Source: JBHBQE01 sp041776485
GTDB lineage: Bacteria > Bacillota > Clostridia > Lachnospirales > Lachnospiraceae
DNA length: 30,168 bases
NCBI GenBank assembly: GCA_041776485.1
Contig: JBHBQE010000005.1
Coordinates: 1 to 30,168, forward strand
Direction of reading: 5' to 3'
In this document: positions 6,891 through 14,690 of the stretch, piece after piece
How the letters are laid out: each line of letters begins with the position of its first letter
Numbering within the stretch: position 1 is the first letter of the stretch
Made by a program: the position numbers and the translations under genes
The notes under the pieces: generated by a model
Database searches by the model: none
Seen by the model: only the letters and a program-made list of their open reading frames with translations
What the model was told of the DNA's origin: nothing

Positions 6891-9304
6891 TCTATATAAA
6901 CCGAAAATTTTCTGCCTCTGTTATTAAAGAATTCAGAGGCCTGTGAGATTGGCAGAGTCTCTGTTGTCTTAGACTCCGTAAAATACAGGACTATATTTCT
7001 TTCATCATAGCCTAAAATAACAGCCTCTCCCGTCTCTCCCCTGTTAACGTATACCGGATTCCCCCGAAATACATAGGAAAGCAATTCTTCAAGCCTGCAG
7101 CCATTAAGATTAAGCTTTGTTTTCTTCGCTATGGAAATCGAAGCAGGATCCATAGATTTTTTCGAATTTCCCCTTCCATACTGCCAAATGTAGTTCCCCC
7201 TGCTGTCTACACAATAACCCATATTGTTATATGCCTTTTGTATAACTCCGGCAGGGTTTGCGCCGGAAACAATTATATCAAGTCCCCTAAAGCCATAAAA
7301 ATAATTTTTCTCAGAGGCGGGTATGGTTACTTTAGCATCCTGATAGGAAATATTCATACTATCAAAATGCTTTATTGTAACAGAGGGCTTTTCAAGGGTA
7401 TCATTATCCGCAAATTTTACCTTTGCAAACTCCTTATTCTCCTCTATTTCATAAGTTAAACTTGCCATAGACTCTGTATTGCCTCTGGTGTTCTTAATAC
7501 TATCCCTGTCTCTTTCCACAAAGATATCACCACTTTTGACAGATAAATTAAAGCTTATGCTAAATTCCGCGTCTTTTTCAATTCCGGTTATATAATATCC
7601 TGATCTTTCATAGATTTTCAGGTTCTCTGAATCCACATCAGATACATCCTTAATAACTAATTTAATCATAGGGAAAATATTATTTGATATATTTTCCTCG
7701 TTCCACTCCTCCTCCTTAATAATCCCGTAAACTAAGTCTTCCCCCATAAAATCCACTACCCTCAAATGGTCGCTTCCCTGCGCCAATATTTCGTAGCTGT
7801 CCTCTGAAAATAAATCAGTCACCGTAATGACTGTTCCATCCTCATTAGAGTATGCCATATATCTTCTTTCCTTTGACATGGCTACCGGTGAGTTATTTTC
7901 ATTGGATAAAACAGGCTGGGTATCTCCTGAGTAAAGATTACTCTTGGTTAGATGCTCTTCTATACAAACATACAGATTATTAGATGGCGCCAGAAACAGC
8001 TTGTTATCAAATCCTGCCCTTAGGGTCTGATAGGAGTGATCTGTAATTAAAAATACCTGCTCCTTGGAAGTATCCTCAATAGGGTTATAGTGATATAATC
8101 CCACACCGCAATAGCCCTCATGCTCTCCTGCATGCATATATCCATATACCATATAATACAGATTGCCGTTTTCATCAATATTCATAATATCTATATCATA
8201 TTCCCTGTTTAATGCCTGAATATTGCTGCTGTCAAAGGTATTTAGTGAAAATACCTTAATAAGACTCCCTGTAATGGAATTATACAAAAACAGCTCCCCA
8301 TTCCACACAAAGGAAATATTGCTTCCGGTTCTATTGGGCACAAACTCCAGCTCTTCACCATTTTGCCCCAGCACCATAGAGTCCTCATTTAGCAGAGGTG
8401 CGGTATCATTAAAAATTTGGGTCATAGTACGCTCAAAGTCCAGAAGATATATTCGCTGTTCTCCCTTTCTCATTCGGTAATACTCCCTGACTAAATAGGT
8501 TCCTGCACTATCCCCCGTTCCCGTTACAATAAAATCCAATTCCAAAGCAGTATAGTTGCTGTCAATTTCCGCAAATTTAGGATAGGACTCTGAATATTCG
8601 CTGATATCAAAGCCCTCCCACCCTACTTTACTCAGCGACGAATTAATATTAACCTTAGACAGACCATGATCCTCCGTTCCGGGCTTTGGTTCCATATATG
8701 TGGCAAGCTCTGAATAATTATCAGATAATGCCGTATTCATGAAATATCTGGCAAAATCCAGACATTCCTTTTGCCTCCCGTCCTCAACATATTTAATTCT
8801 TGCATAATAATATAAATCCTCATTATTTACATTTACCACCAAAGTCAACATATACTCTCTTCCCTCATCAATAAGATTAGAAAAAGAAAGAGGCACGCTC
8901 GTCATGTCATTGTATGCATGTATATCTGTAATCTTATCCTTTGCTATTTGCTTTTCTTCGTCTATGGTGGAAATTATATAGGATAAGGAGTCAATTTGAT
9001 TGCCGCAGGAATCAATATTGCAGACAATACTCCTGTCCTTATCCAAGGGTATTAATCCATTCCTTAGCCTGCCTATATCCATGGGAAGTCTGTATCCGAA
9101 AAACTCTCCGTACTCCTCCTCCTGAGATATTATTTTCACCCTGGGAAGAGAGGATGCCTTAATGGTTTCCTTCACAAAGTTTTCCTGCTCCAGGTTAAAT
9201 ATCACTATACTTATCAAAAGGCTTGCAGCAAAAACTATACTAAGAAGCGCTATTCTATTCTTAGTCTCTTTGCTAAGCCTTTTCTTCCTTTTTGAAATTT
9301 TCAT
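6887..9304 (-). CDS. Large membrane-anchored extracytoplasmic protein of unknown function
   Basis: I do not recognise this 805-residue protein as a named family. It has a basic cytosolic N-terminus (KISKRKKRLSKETKNR), one membrane segment at about residues 18-37 and a long exported part. The middle (about 300-560) alternates short beta-strand-like stretches with Asp/Asn turns (for example WNGELFLYNS and NIDENGNLYYMVYG), which would fit a beta-propeller. The last 71 residues (LEELLSYVFRGNPVY, then AVILGYDERNIVLYF) resemble the end of a C39-like papain fold, but the His expected before the GYD is not present, so peptidase activity is doubtful. Weak ribosome site AAGAAAGG precedes the ATG at 9304. 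It is divergent from the LtaS-like gene and convergent with prs. Confidence 0.75.
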   Translation of the reverse strand: MKISKRKKRLSKETKNRIALLSIVFAASLLISIVIFNLEQENFVKETIKASSLPRVKIISQEEEYGEFFGYRLPMDIGRLRNGLIPLDKDRSIVCNIDSCGNQIDSLSYIISTIDEEKQIAKDKITDIHAYNDMTSVPLSFSNLIDEGREYMLTLVVNVNNEDLYYYARIKYVEDGRQKECLDFARYFMNTALSDNYSELATYMEPKPGTEDHGLSKVNINSSLSKVGWEGFDISEYSESYPKFAEIDSNYTALELDFIVTGTGDSAGTYLVREYYRMRKGEQRIYLLDFERTMTQIFNDTAPLLNEDSMVLGQNGEELEFVPNRTGSNISFVWNGELFLYNSITGSLIKVFSLNTFDSSNIQALNREYDIDIMNIDENGNLYYMVYGYMHAGEHEGYCGVGLYHYNPIEDTSKEQVFLITDHSYQTLRAGFDNKLFLAPSNNLYVCIEEHLTKSNLYSGDTQPVLSNENNSPVAMSKERRYMAYSNEDGTVITVTDLFSEDSYEILAQGSDHLRVVDFMGEDLVYGIIKEEEWNEENISNNIFPMIKLVIKDVSDVDSENLKIYERSGYYITGIEKDAEFSISFNLSVKSGDIFVERDRDSIKNTRGNTESMASLTYEIEENKEFAKVKFADNDTLEKPSVTIKHFDSMNISYQDAKVTIPASEKNYFYGFRGLDIIVSGANPAGVIQKAYNNMGYCVDSRGNYIWQYGRGNSKKSMDPASISIAKKTKLNLNGCRLEELLSYVFRGNPVYVNRGETGEAVILGYDERNIVLYFTESKTTETLPISQASEFFNNRGRKFSVYID

Positions 9305-9315
9305 TTATGCCTTTC

Positions 9316-9344
9316 TTGATAAACAAATATTCAAGTGCTATAAT
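9316..9344 (+). promoter_or_regulatory. Strong sigma-A-type promoter of the LtaS-like gene
   Basis: TTGATA (9316-9321), a 17-bp spacer and TGC-TATAAT (-10 at 9339-9344) form a near-consensus promoter with an extended -10. The predicted transcription start is about 9351, next to the ATG at 9352. All start codons further upstream (TTG 9292, ATG 9307) would lie outside the transcript. Confidence 0.6.
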
Positions 9345-9351
9345 CCTTTTC

Positions 9352-11499
9352 ATGTTAACATTTTTAAAAAAGATTTTCCATATTATAATAAATGCTGTTA
9401 AAAAAGGTCTGGGTATTGCTGTAAGGTTAATTGTATCTCTTCCAATAGTGGTATTCTTTGTTAATATATATAAGAAAACCCTTGGTTCTGAAAAATTCAG
9501 GCAAATATACTTTAAGCTTGAAGAATTAAGCCCCGTATTGCATGTCCCTTTGGCTCTTTCTATTTGTTTTTTGATGGAATGGCTCTCAAGGCACTCCTTT
9601 TTAGAGGCAGTTTCATTTGTAGATAACCATACAAAAGCATATTTATATAACAGCTATGTAATATATGTCGTGCTTCTTTTGGCATTTATCTCCCGCAGGC
9701 GAAATTTTACAAGAATTATAGTAATTTCCCTATTTTTAATTCTGGGAATAATCAATTGCCTTATCCTCTTTAACAGGGTTTCTCCCTTTGGATTTACGGA
9801 TTTATCTATGATAGGCGATTTGTTTACAATGCAAAATACCCAGTATTTTAATCCCTTCGAGGCATTTCTTGCCCTCCTGATTATAGGAATCTTTGCAGTC
9901 ATAATGGCGGTTTATTTTATAAAGGGTATAAAATATGAAAACAGACTTAAATTCCCCTTTAGGCTTGCCATTATAATATTTGGTTTTATATCAGTGCCCA
10001 TTACAACAAATCTGCTGCAAAGAAACGGCACTCTGGCAGCCTATTTCGGCAATCTTTCTCAGGGATATCTTGATTACGGGTATCTCTATGGCTTTAATAT
10101 GTCATTGTTTTCCCGAGGTGTCCGAAAGCCTATTATATACTCAAAGGAGATTGTTGAGGCTACAATCAACCTCACTGATATGGGTGAATCCGGCACTAAT
10201 GGTATAGAGGGTCCCAATGTTATTGTGGTACTGTTAGAGTCCTATTATGACGTTGATGAAACAAAATTCATAGAAACTAACCCTGACCCGATTCCTTATT
10301 TTCACTATCTTTCTCAGGAATTTTCCTCAGGATATCTTACCGTCCCTGTCGTGGGTGCAGGCACCTGTAATACGGAGTTTGAAATGATGACGGGCATGTG
10401 CTGCCAATTTTTTGGTCCCGGTGAGTATCCGCAAAAAACTATTTTAAAGGACGTGGAATCCTGTGAAAGCATTGCCCATACCATGAAAAGCATTGGCTAT
10501 AAAACGCACGTAGTACACAACAACGGCGGCAATTTCTACAGCAGAAAAAATGCCTTTTCCAAAATGGGCTTTGACAGTTTTACCTCAAAGGAAATGCTGG
10601 ATATAACAGATTGGAATCCTATAAACACCTGGCCTAAAGATGATATACTAATTCCCGCCACAAAGGATGCTCTGGACTCCACCCCCGAAAGGGATTTTAT
10701 ATATACAATAGCCGTCCAAACTCATGGAGAATATCCCTCCACCCCGGTATTTGAAAATCCTGAGATCAAGGTAAAATGCCACGGAAAAACAGAAGAAGAG
10801 CATTATCGTTGGGAATATTTCATTAATATGCTTAAAGATGAGGACAGATTCCTTATTGACTATGTAAAAATGTTGGATAACCGTGATGAACCAACTCTTG
10901 TTATATTCTTCGGCGATCATTTGCCCACAATGGGACTTACCAATGAGGATCAGGTAAATGGCGATATATTCCATACTAATTACGCCACATGGAATAATTT
11001 TGGCATGGAGAAAAAGGACGCCGACTTAACCTCCTACCAACTGGTAAGCGAATATCTGGACAGACTGGGGATTCATGGCGGAAGCGTGGTAAATTATAAT
11101 CAGTATATGACAAGGAAAGGAATATCCCCCTCTTCCACTCTTTATTTAAACGGAATACACACTCTGCAATATGACCAGCTCTATGGGAAGAGATATTCCC
11201 ATGCAATGCTTAAAGAGTTCTCCGCCTCAGATATTGAAATGGGCATTAAGGATATCAAAATAGACTGTATGTATGCTTTTAATAATCAGCTCCATATTTA
11301 CGGTGAAAACTTCACCCCATGGAGTGTTGTACACGTTGGAGACTCTGCCTTGGCAACCACCTACAGAAGTGGTGAACTCCTAACAGTAAAGCTGTCGGAC
11401 TTAGAGGATCAGGATTTAATTCGAGTGTGCCAAATGGGTTCCGGAAATACTATATTCAGGGAATCCAATGAGGTTACTTATATAGAGAACATACCATAA
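9352..11499 (+). CDS. LtaS-like phosphoglycerol transferase (sulfatase-fold membrane protein) with C-terminal TIG-like domain
   Basis: This enzyme class builds glycerol-phosphate polymers (lipoteichoic acid type) on the outer face of the membrane. From 9352 it has 715 residues: about six membrane segments in the first 220, then an extracellular sulfatase domain. Catalytic and metal residues by comparison with LtaS: E296 (VVLLESYYD), the nucleophile T338 (AGTCNTEFEMMTG), R398 (FYSRKNAF), H458 (QTHGEY) and D522/H523 (FFGDHLP). The final 70 residues (IYGENFTPWSVVHVG and following) look like an IPT/TIG Ig-like domain, which canonical LtaS lacks. The frame opens from a TTG at 9292, but the promoter at 9316-9344 makes 9352 the likely start, without any ribosome site. 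It is divergent from the unknown 805-residue gene. Confidence 0.88.
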   Translation: MLTFLKKIFHIIINAVKKGLGIAVRLIVSLPIVVFFVNIYKKTLGSEKFRQIYFKLEELSPVLHVPLALSICFLMEWLSRHSFLEAVSFVDNHTKAYLYNSYVIYVVLLLAFISRRRNFTRIIVISLFLILGIINCLILFNRVSPFGFTDLSMIGDLFTMQNTQYFNPFEAFLALLIIGIFAVIMAVYFIKGIKYENRLKFPFRLAIIIFGFISVPITTNLLQRNGTLAAYFGNLSQGYLDYGYLYGFNMSLFSRGVRKPIIYSKEIVEATINLTDMGESGTNGIEGPNVIVVLLESYYDVDETKFIETNPDPIPYFHYLSQEFSSGYLTVPVVGAGTCNTEFEMMTGMCCQFFGPGEYPQKTILKDVESCESIAHTMKSIGYKTHVVHNNGGNFYSRKNAFSKMGFDSFTSKEMLDITDWNPINTWPKDDILIPATKDALDSTPERDFIYTIAVQTHGEYPSTPVFENPEIKVKCHGKTEEEHYRWEYFINMLKDEDRFLIDYVKMLDNRDEPTLVIFFGDHLPTMGLTNEDQVNGDIFHTNYATWNNFGMEKKDADLTSYQLVSEYLDRLGIHGGSVVNYNQYMTRKGISPSSTLYLNGIHTLQYDQLYGKRYSHAMLKEFSASDIEMGIKDIKIDCMYAFNNQLHIYGENFTPWSVVHVGDSALATTYRSGELLTVKLSDLEDQDLIRVCQMGSGNTIFRESNEVTYIENIP

Positions 11500-11592
11500 T
11501 GTTAGGAATGGTTGATAAATCCTGTCACTGCTGCAGCGGATAGATTTCGGAATAGATAAAAAGCTCTTATCTTAGGGGAAAGGATACATAAT

Positions 11593-11964
11593 ATGAACTT
11601 AGCAACTGCTGTCATTATTGTAATTATAATATTGGTAATCTGCGGCTGTATATACTCTACGTACAAACGATTTACCGGTAAAAGCAGCTGCTGTGGCGGG
11701 GGAGGAATATCCTGCTGCTCAAGTAAAAGACATAAAAAACCATATCAGCCTATGCATGAAATTACTGTTCATATAGAGGGTATGCATTGTAAACACTGTC
11801 AAAACAGTGTAGACTCCGCACTGAATTCTATTGAGGGAGTTTATGCCAGAGTAAATCTCAAACGCGGTATAGCTGAAATATCCTGTAAGAATGAAATATC
11901 AGACAATGAAATAATTGGCGCTATAGAATCTCTGGGATTTAAAGTTACGGATATTAAAAAATAG
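11593..11964 (+). CDS. Membrane-anchored Cys-rich protein with heavy-metal-associated (HMA) domain
   Basis: This 123-residue protein has one N-terminal membrane segment (residues about 5-22), a short basic part, and a cysteine-rich knot (SSCCGGGGISCCSSKR). The knot and segment resemble the small FeoB-associated Cys-rich membrane proteins. Residues about 55-123 form a complete HMA domain with the metal-binding GMHCKHC motif, followed by the usual GVYARVNLKRGIAEI and IGAIESLGFKV. A role in binding or handing on a soft metal such as copper at the membrane is likely, but the metal is not certain. Ribosome site AGGGGAAAGG precedes the ATG. No transport ATPase gene lies beside it. It ends on a strong bidirectional terminator. 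Confidence 0.85.
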   Translation: MNLATAVIIVIIILVICGCIYSTYKRFTGKSSCCGGGGISCCSSKRHKKPYQPMHEITVHIEGMHCKHCQNSVDSALNSIEGVYARVNLKRGIAEISCKNEISDNEIIGAIESLGFKVTDIKK

Positions 11965-11984
11965 GCTCAAACTGAGCCTATTTT
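11958..11984. terminator. Bidirectional Rho-independent terminator
   Basis: A perfect 12-bp stem (AAAATAGGCTCA paired with TGAGCCTATTTT) surrounds a 3-nt loop and is flanked by A-runs on one side and T-runs on the other. It overlaps the stop codon of the HMA gene and lies just past the stop of the convergent LRR gene, so it can end both transcripts. Confidence 0.92.
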
Positions 11985-11996
11985 ATAGATAATATA

Positions 11997-13238
11997 TCAT
12001 GAATCCAGATCGGAATTATCCTTTACAATAACGTATTCAAGTTTTCTTGTTTTAGAATAAACTATCATCGCTACCCCGGACAGCAGTATTCCAAAGATTG
12101 CAAACCAACGTGGGTCTAAATCTCCATCAGCGGTTTTAGGTGTTGCGTCCTTTCCGTTGGCTGTTGTTTTAGCACTTCCGCCGCCATTTACCACATTATT
12201 GTTGTTAATAGTCGTATTGTTGATCGTTGAACCGGTCGGTGCCGTTGTGCCTCCGTTACCTCCAGCACCCGTCCCCGGCGTTGTTCCGGGAACAGTACTT
12301 TGTCCAATGGGAATAAAAAGCACACCCTCACTTTCTGTGCCCTGTAATGTAGACCAAAGCTCCGCAGCCGAATCAGACTCTCCGTATATCGTTTTAAGGG
12401 CTGGCCAATTAGCCTGCTTTCCAATACTGGTTGTTGTTCCTGGTATTGTTATCTCCTTGATTACACAGCCGCTAAAGGCATTATCCGCTATAGTAGTAAC
12501 GCTGGCAGGAACGGTAAACTTATCTATAAGCTGATTTGCAGAAAAGGCTCCTGCTCCAATCTCCTTGCAGGAGGAAAGTATACTTGAGGGTTCAAGACTT
12601 GATATGCTGGGCGAAACCCTGACAAGTCTGGTTCCTGTAGAGTCGTATAGATTGCCGTTGGATGCAATATAATTGGGATTGCCGGCGGCAACTGTATAAT
12701 TAAATGAATAGCAGCCCTTAAATGCCAGAGGATCTACAGTGGCATTAGCAGGTATCTCACAGCTGGTAAGGGAACCACAGTTTAAAAAGGCATTTGCAGC
12801 AATATTTCCTACGCTGGCAGGCAGACTTACAGAAGAAAGGCTGGTACAATTTTCAAAACACCTGGCGGGAATATCTGCAACAAATGTCCCTGAAATACCG
12901 ACATTTGTTAATCCTTCACAGCCGCTAAATGCACCCTCACCGATGGAAGCAATACCGGGAGGAATAGCTATAGAGGTTATTGCAACCTGTCCTGCAAAGG
13001 CATTCGGTGCAATTGCAACTACAGTGGGAGGAACATCGGAACAGGTAAGATCTCCGCCGGCACCGCTATAAGCTATAATTGTATCCTTGTCGTCATTTAT
13101 CACTATACCCTCAAGGGTGGTAGTTTCAGCCTTTACACTCTGGCTTATAATAACCCAAACGCTAAGGAGCAGTGAAAACGCCACCAGCACCCAGCCTATC
13201 TTGGTACCTCTTTTCATTTTAAGAGCATTTTTTATCAA
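11997..13238 (-). CDS. BspA-like leucine-rich-repeat surface protein with PKTAD sorting signal
   Basis: This is an exported protein of about 413 residues. It has a signal peptide (basic KNALKMKRGTK, hydrophobic core, likely cut after SVKA), then LRR_5/BspA-type repeats (units such as SIGEGAFSGCEGLTNV and NIAANAFLNCGSLTSC) up to about residue 300. A Thr/Gly/Asn-rich stalk follows, then PKTAD (codons at 12126-12140), a hydrophobic segment and a basic KTRK. That arrangement is a cell-wall sorting signal; the natural enzyme is the class B sortase encoded just upstream. Start choice: a TTG at 13238 lies 7 nt after GAGGAG (13246-13251). The ATG at 13283 precedes the ribosome site, and the in-frame ATG at 13217 is too far from it. 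The charged 19-residue tail after the membrane segment is longer than usual. Confidence 0.88.
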   Translation of the reverse strand: MIKNALKMKRGTKIGWVLVAFSLLLSVWVIISQSVKAETTTLEGIVINDDKDTIIAYSGAGGDLTCSDVPPTVVAIAPNAFAGQVAITSIAIPPGIASIGEGAFSGCEGLTNVGISGTFVADIPARCFENCTSLSSVSLPASVGNIAANAFLNCGSLTSCEIPANATVDPLAFKGCYSFNYTVAAGNPNYIASNGNLYDSTGTRLVRVSPSISSLEPSSILSSCKEIGAGAFSANQLIDKFTVPASVTTIADNAFSGCVIKEITIPGTTTSIGKQANWPALKTIYGESDSAAELWSTLQGTESEGVLFIPIGQSTVPGTTPGTGAGGNGGTTAPTGSTINNTTINNNNVVNGGGSAKTTANGKDATPKTADGDLDPRWFAIFGILLSGVAMIVYSKTRKLEYVIVKDNSDLDS

Positions 13239-13252
13239 AACTAATCTCCTCA

Positions 13253-13267
13253 ATACAGATACTGTAT
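13253..13267. repeat. Short perfect inverted repeat in the LRR gene leader
   Basis: ATACAG-ATA-CTGTAT, two 6-bp arms around 3 bp, sits 2 bp from the ribosome site GAGGAG (13246-13251) in the leader of the LRR gene. It could be an operator or a small hairpin near the ribosome site. It may also be chance. Confidence 0.3.
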
Positions 13268-13295
13268 ATAGAAAAATAGACACTATATCTTGTGT

Positions 13296-13324
13296 ATTAT
13301 ACCCCTATATTTTGCGCTTTGCAA
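13296..13324 (-). promoter_or_regulatory. Sigma-A-type promoter for the LRR protein gene
   Basis: On the minus strand TTGCAA (13324-13319), a 17-bp spacer and a perfect TATAAT (13301-13296) lie across the sortase stop codon. Transcription from about 13289 would give a 50-nt leader before the TTG start at 13238, so the LRR gene can be expressed apart from the sortase. Confidence 0.5.
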
Positions 13325-14459
13325 CTAAAAATAATCGTCCGTCCTGGGTATAATTATTGCAGGTGGAAAGAGTCAGTACCTCATCTCCATATTCCAAATC
13401 CACATCTACGGAAAATACCGAAAGGGCATTGACATTCTCTACAAATGCCTCCCATTCCTTTTTGTTGGCGGCGTCTATGAAATTATAGTATCTGAAGCTG
13501 GAATCCTTGGAATCCTGCACCTTTGACAGACATACCGCCACAATCTCATATTCCCTTTCTTCATATAACGTATCGAACTTCACCTGTTTATGGTCAAAGT
13601 AATAGGATTCATCTAAATAATTCTTTAAATCTCCAAACATTTTTCCGCTGTTCATATTGTGTCCGTAAATAATTGTATTTTCCGTAGGATTAACTATATC
13701 GGAACGATAGTCTATGAATAAAGAGCCATTTGTATCGTCCTTCTGATCAAAGGAGCGTCTTAAATAATAGCTGTTGTCACTATCTCCTGACCTTTGAAGT
13801 ACGGGATAGTCCACGTTAGTATCCTTAATATAAAGCCATCCCTTTAAATCCCCATTTTGCGCTAAAAGATCCTTGTATTCCGGCAGAACGGTAAGCTCCT
13901 CCTGATTAACAGGCTTCACTCCTTTGGAATTTGTATTTTCTGCACCGGAAAGCATGGCTGTACGCCGCTCTATGGCAGCCTTTTGAAGAATTTTGGCATT
14001 TTGTGCCGCAATCTTTGCCCTCTCCTGACTATCCACCTTGGCAGCTCTGGTAGCCTTTGCCATAGATTCCAGAGAGCGGGTATTGATAATTTCTCTAAAC
14101 TGACTAAGTCCGAATACCAATGCCGCCACTATTGCCAGAGCAACTATCGCAATACCTATTCTTCTTTGCTTTTTAACTTTCTTTTCCGCATTATCAATGG
14201 TTTTTTTTGTATCAATAAGATTGACGGATTTGTCCGCTAAAATATCCGTTACATGCTCGGTAAATTCTGCTCCGATTGGGCTTGAAAAAACAATCTTACC
14301 ATCGCGAATCATATTATAAAGCTTAATGGCAACCTCAGGATTAGACAGATCAAGATTTCTTTTAATTATCTCAATCACCTTCATATCATGCTGAGCGTCC
14401 CAGTATTCATTTACATTATCAAATGTGTGTCCACCAAGAACATAATGTTTTGCCTGCAT
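13305..14459 (-). CDS. Class B-like sortase with an N-terminal cytosolic domain
   Basis: This is a transpeptidase that cuts a sorting motif on an exported protein and joins it to the cell wall. From 14459 it has 384 residues. Residues 1-98 are predicted cytosolic and unusual for a sortase (VLGGHTFDNVNEYWDAQHDM and following). A membrane segment covers 101-118, then an Ala/Lys/Arg-rich coiled-coil-like linker (125-175). The catalytic domain covers about 190-384 with H267 (IIYGHNM), C367 (LTLSTCNNY) and R375 (DGRLFLVAKR). The class B assignment rests on the overall spacing and the long insert between His and Cys. The start at 14459 follows AGGAG by 5 nt; an ATG or other start further up at 14540 lies upstream of the promoter. 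The LRR protein with PKTAD, 66 bp downstream, is the obvious substrate. Confidence 0.9.
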   Translation of the reverse strand: MQAKHYVLGGHTFDNVNEYWDAQHDMKVIEIIKRNLDLSNPEVAIKLYNMIRDGKIVFSSPIGAEFTEHVTDILADKSVNLIDTKKTIDNAEKKVKKQRRIGIAIVALAIVAALVFGLSQFREIINTRSLESMAKATRAAKVDSQERAKIAAQNAKILQKAAIERRTAMLSGAENTNSKGVKPVNQEELTVLPEYKDLLAQNGDLKGWLYIKDTNVDYPVLQRSGDSDNSYYLRRSFDQKDDTNGSLFIDYRSDIVNPTENTIIYGHNMNSGKMFGDLKNYLDESYYFDHKQVKFDTLYEEREYEIVAVCLSKVQDSKDSSFRYYNFIDAANKKEWEAFVENVNALSVFSVDVDLEYGDEVLTLSTCNNYTQDGRLFLVAKRKI

Positions 14460-14496
14460 TACATCTCCTGAAAATCTGCCACAATATCTATAGAAT

Positions 14497-14524
14497 TTTA
14501 TCACAGGAAATATATCCGTGTAAA
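14497..14524 (-). promoter_or_regulatory. Sigma-A-type promoter for the sortase gene
   Basis: On the minus strand TTTACA (14524-14519), a 16-bp spacer and GATAAA (14502-14497) preceded by TG form a moderate extended -10 promoter. It predicts a leader of about 30 nt before the ATG at 14459. Confidence 0.45.
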
Positions 14525-14602
14525 TATTGAAAAAGACCATAGAATACCAAAGACGAAAAAATCCGCCTCTTCGGTACTATGATCTTAATTTGTTCAGAAT
14601 GC

Positions 14603-14689
14603 AAAGCTCATTGATACGAGACTATGTCCCCAGCCTTGCTCAGTCACAACCCCACTTCATGAGCCTGTGACAATAAATTTACGAGCTTT
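14603..14689 (-). other. Possible structured RNA element between the giant gene and the sortase
   Basis: The 231-bp space between the giant gene and the sortase holds complementary segments: AAAGCTC/GAGCTTT (14603-14609 with 14683-14689) would close a helix beginning right after the giant gene's stop, and GTCACA/TGTGAC (14643-14648 with 14666-14671) forms a hairpin inside it. GCTCA/TGAGC segments offer alternative pairings. A second stem with one G-U pair lies at 14545-14553 with 14568-14576. No T-run follows the first element, and no known riboswitch was recognised. Confidence 0.25.
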
Positions 14690-14690
14690 C

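Noticed and set aside
13239..13283. An upstream ATG start (13283) for the LRR protein
   Set aside because: It lies upstream of the ribosome site GAGGAG (13246-13251) and spoils the signal peptide; TTG 13238 fits better.
14460..14540. An N-terminal extension of the sortase to 14540
   Set aside because: It would span the predicted promoter at 14497-14524 and has no ribosome site, whereas 14459 has AGGAG at 5 nt.
14595..14690. A c-di-GMP (GEMM) riboswitch, suggested by GCAAAGC and CAGCC on the + strand
   Set aside because: The required partner block (GCAAACC with its GNRA-capped stem) is absent, and the orientation is opposite to the genes.
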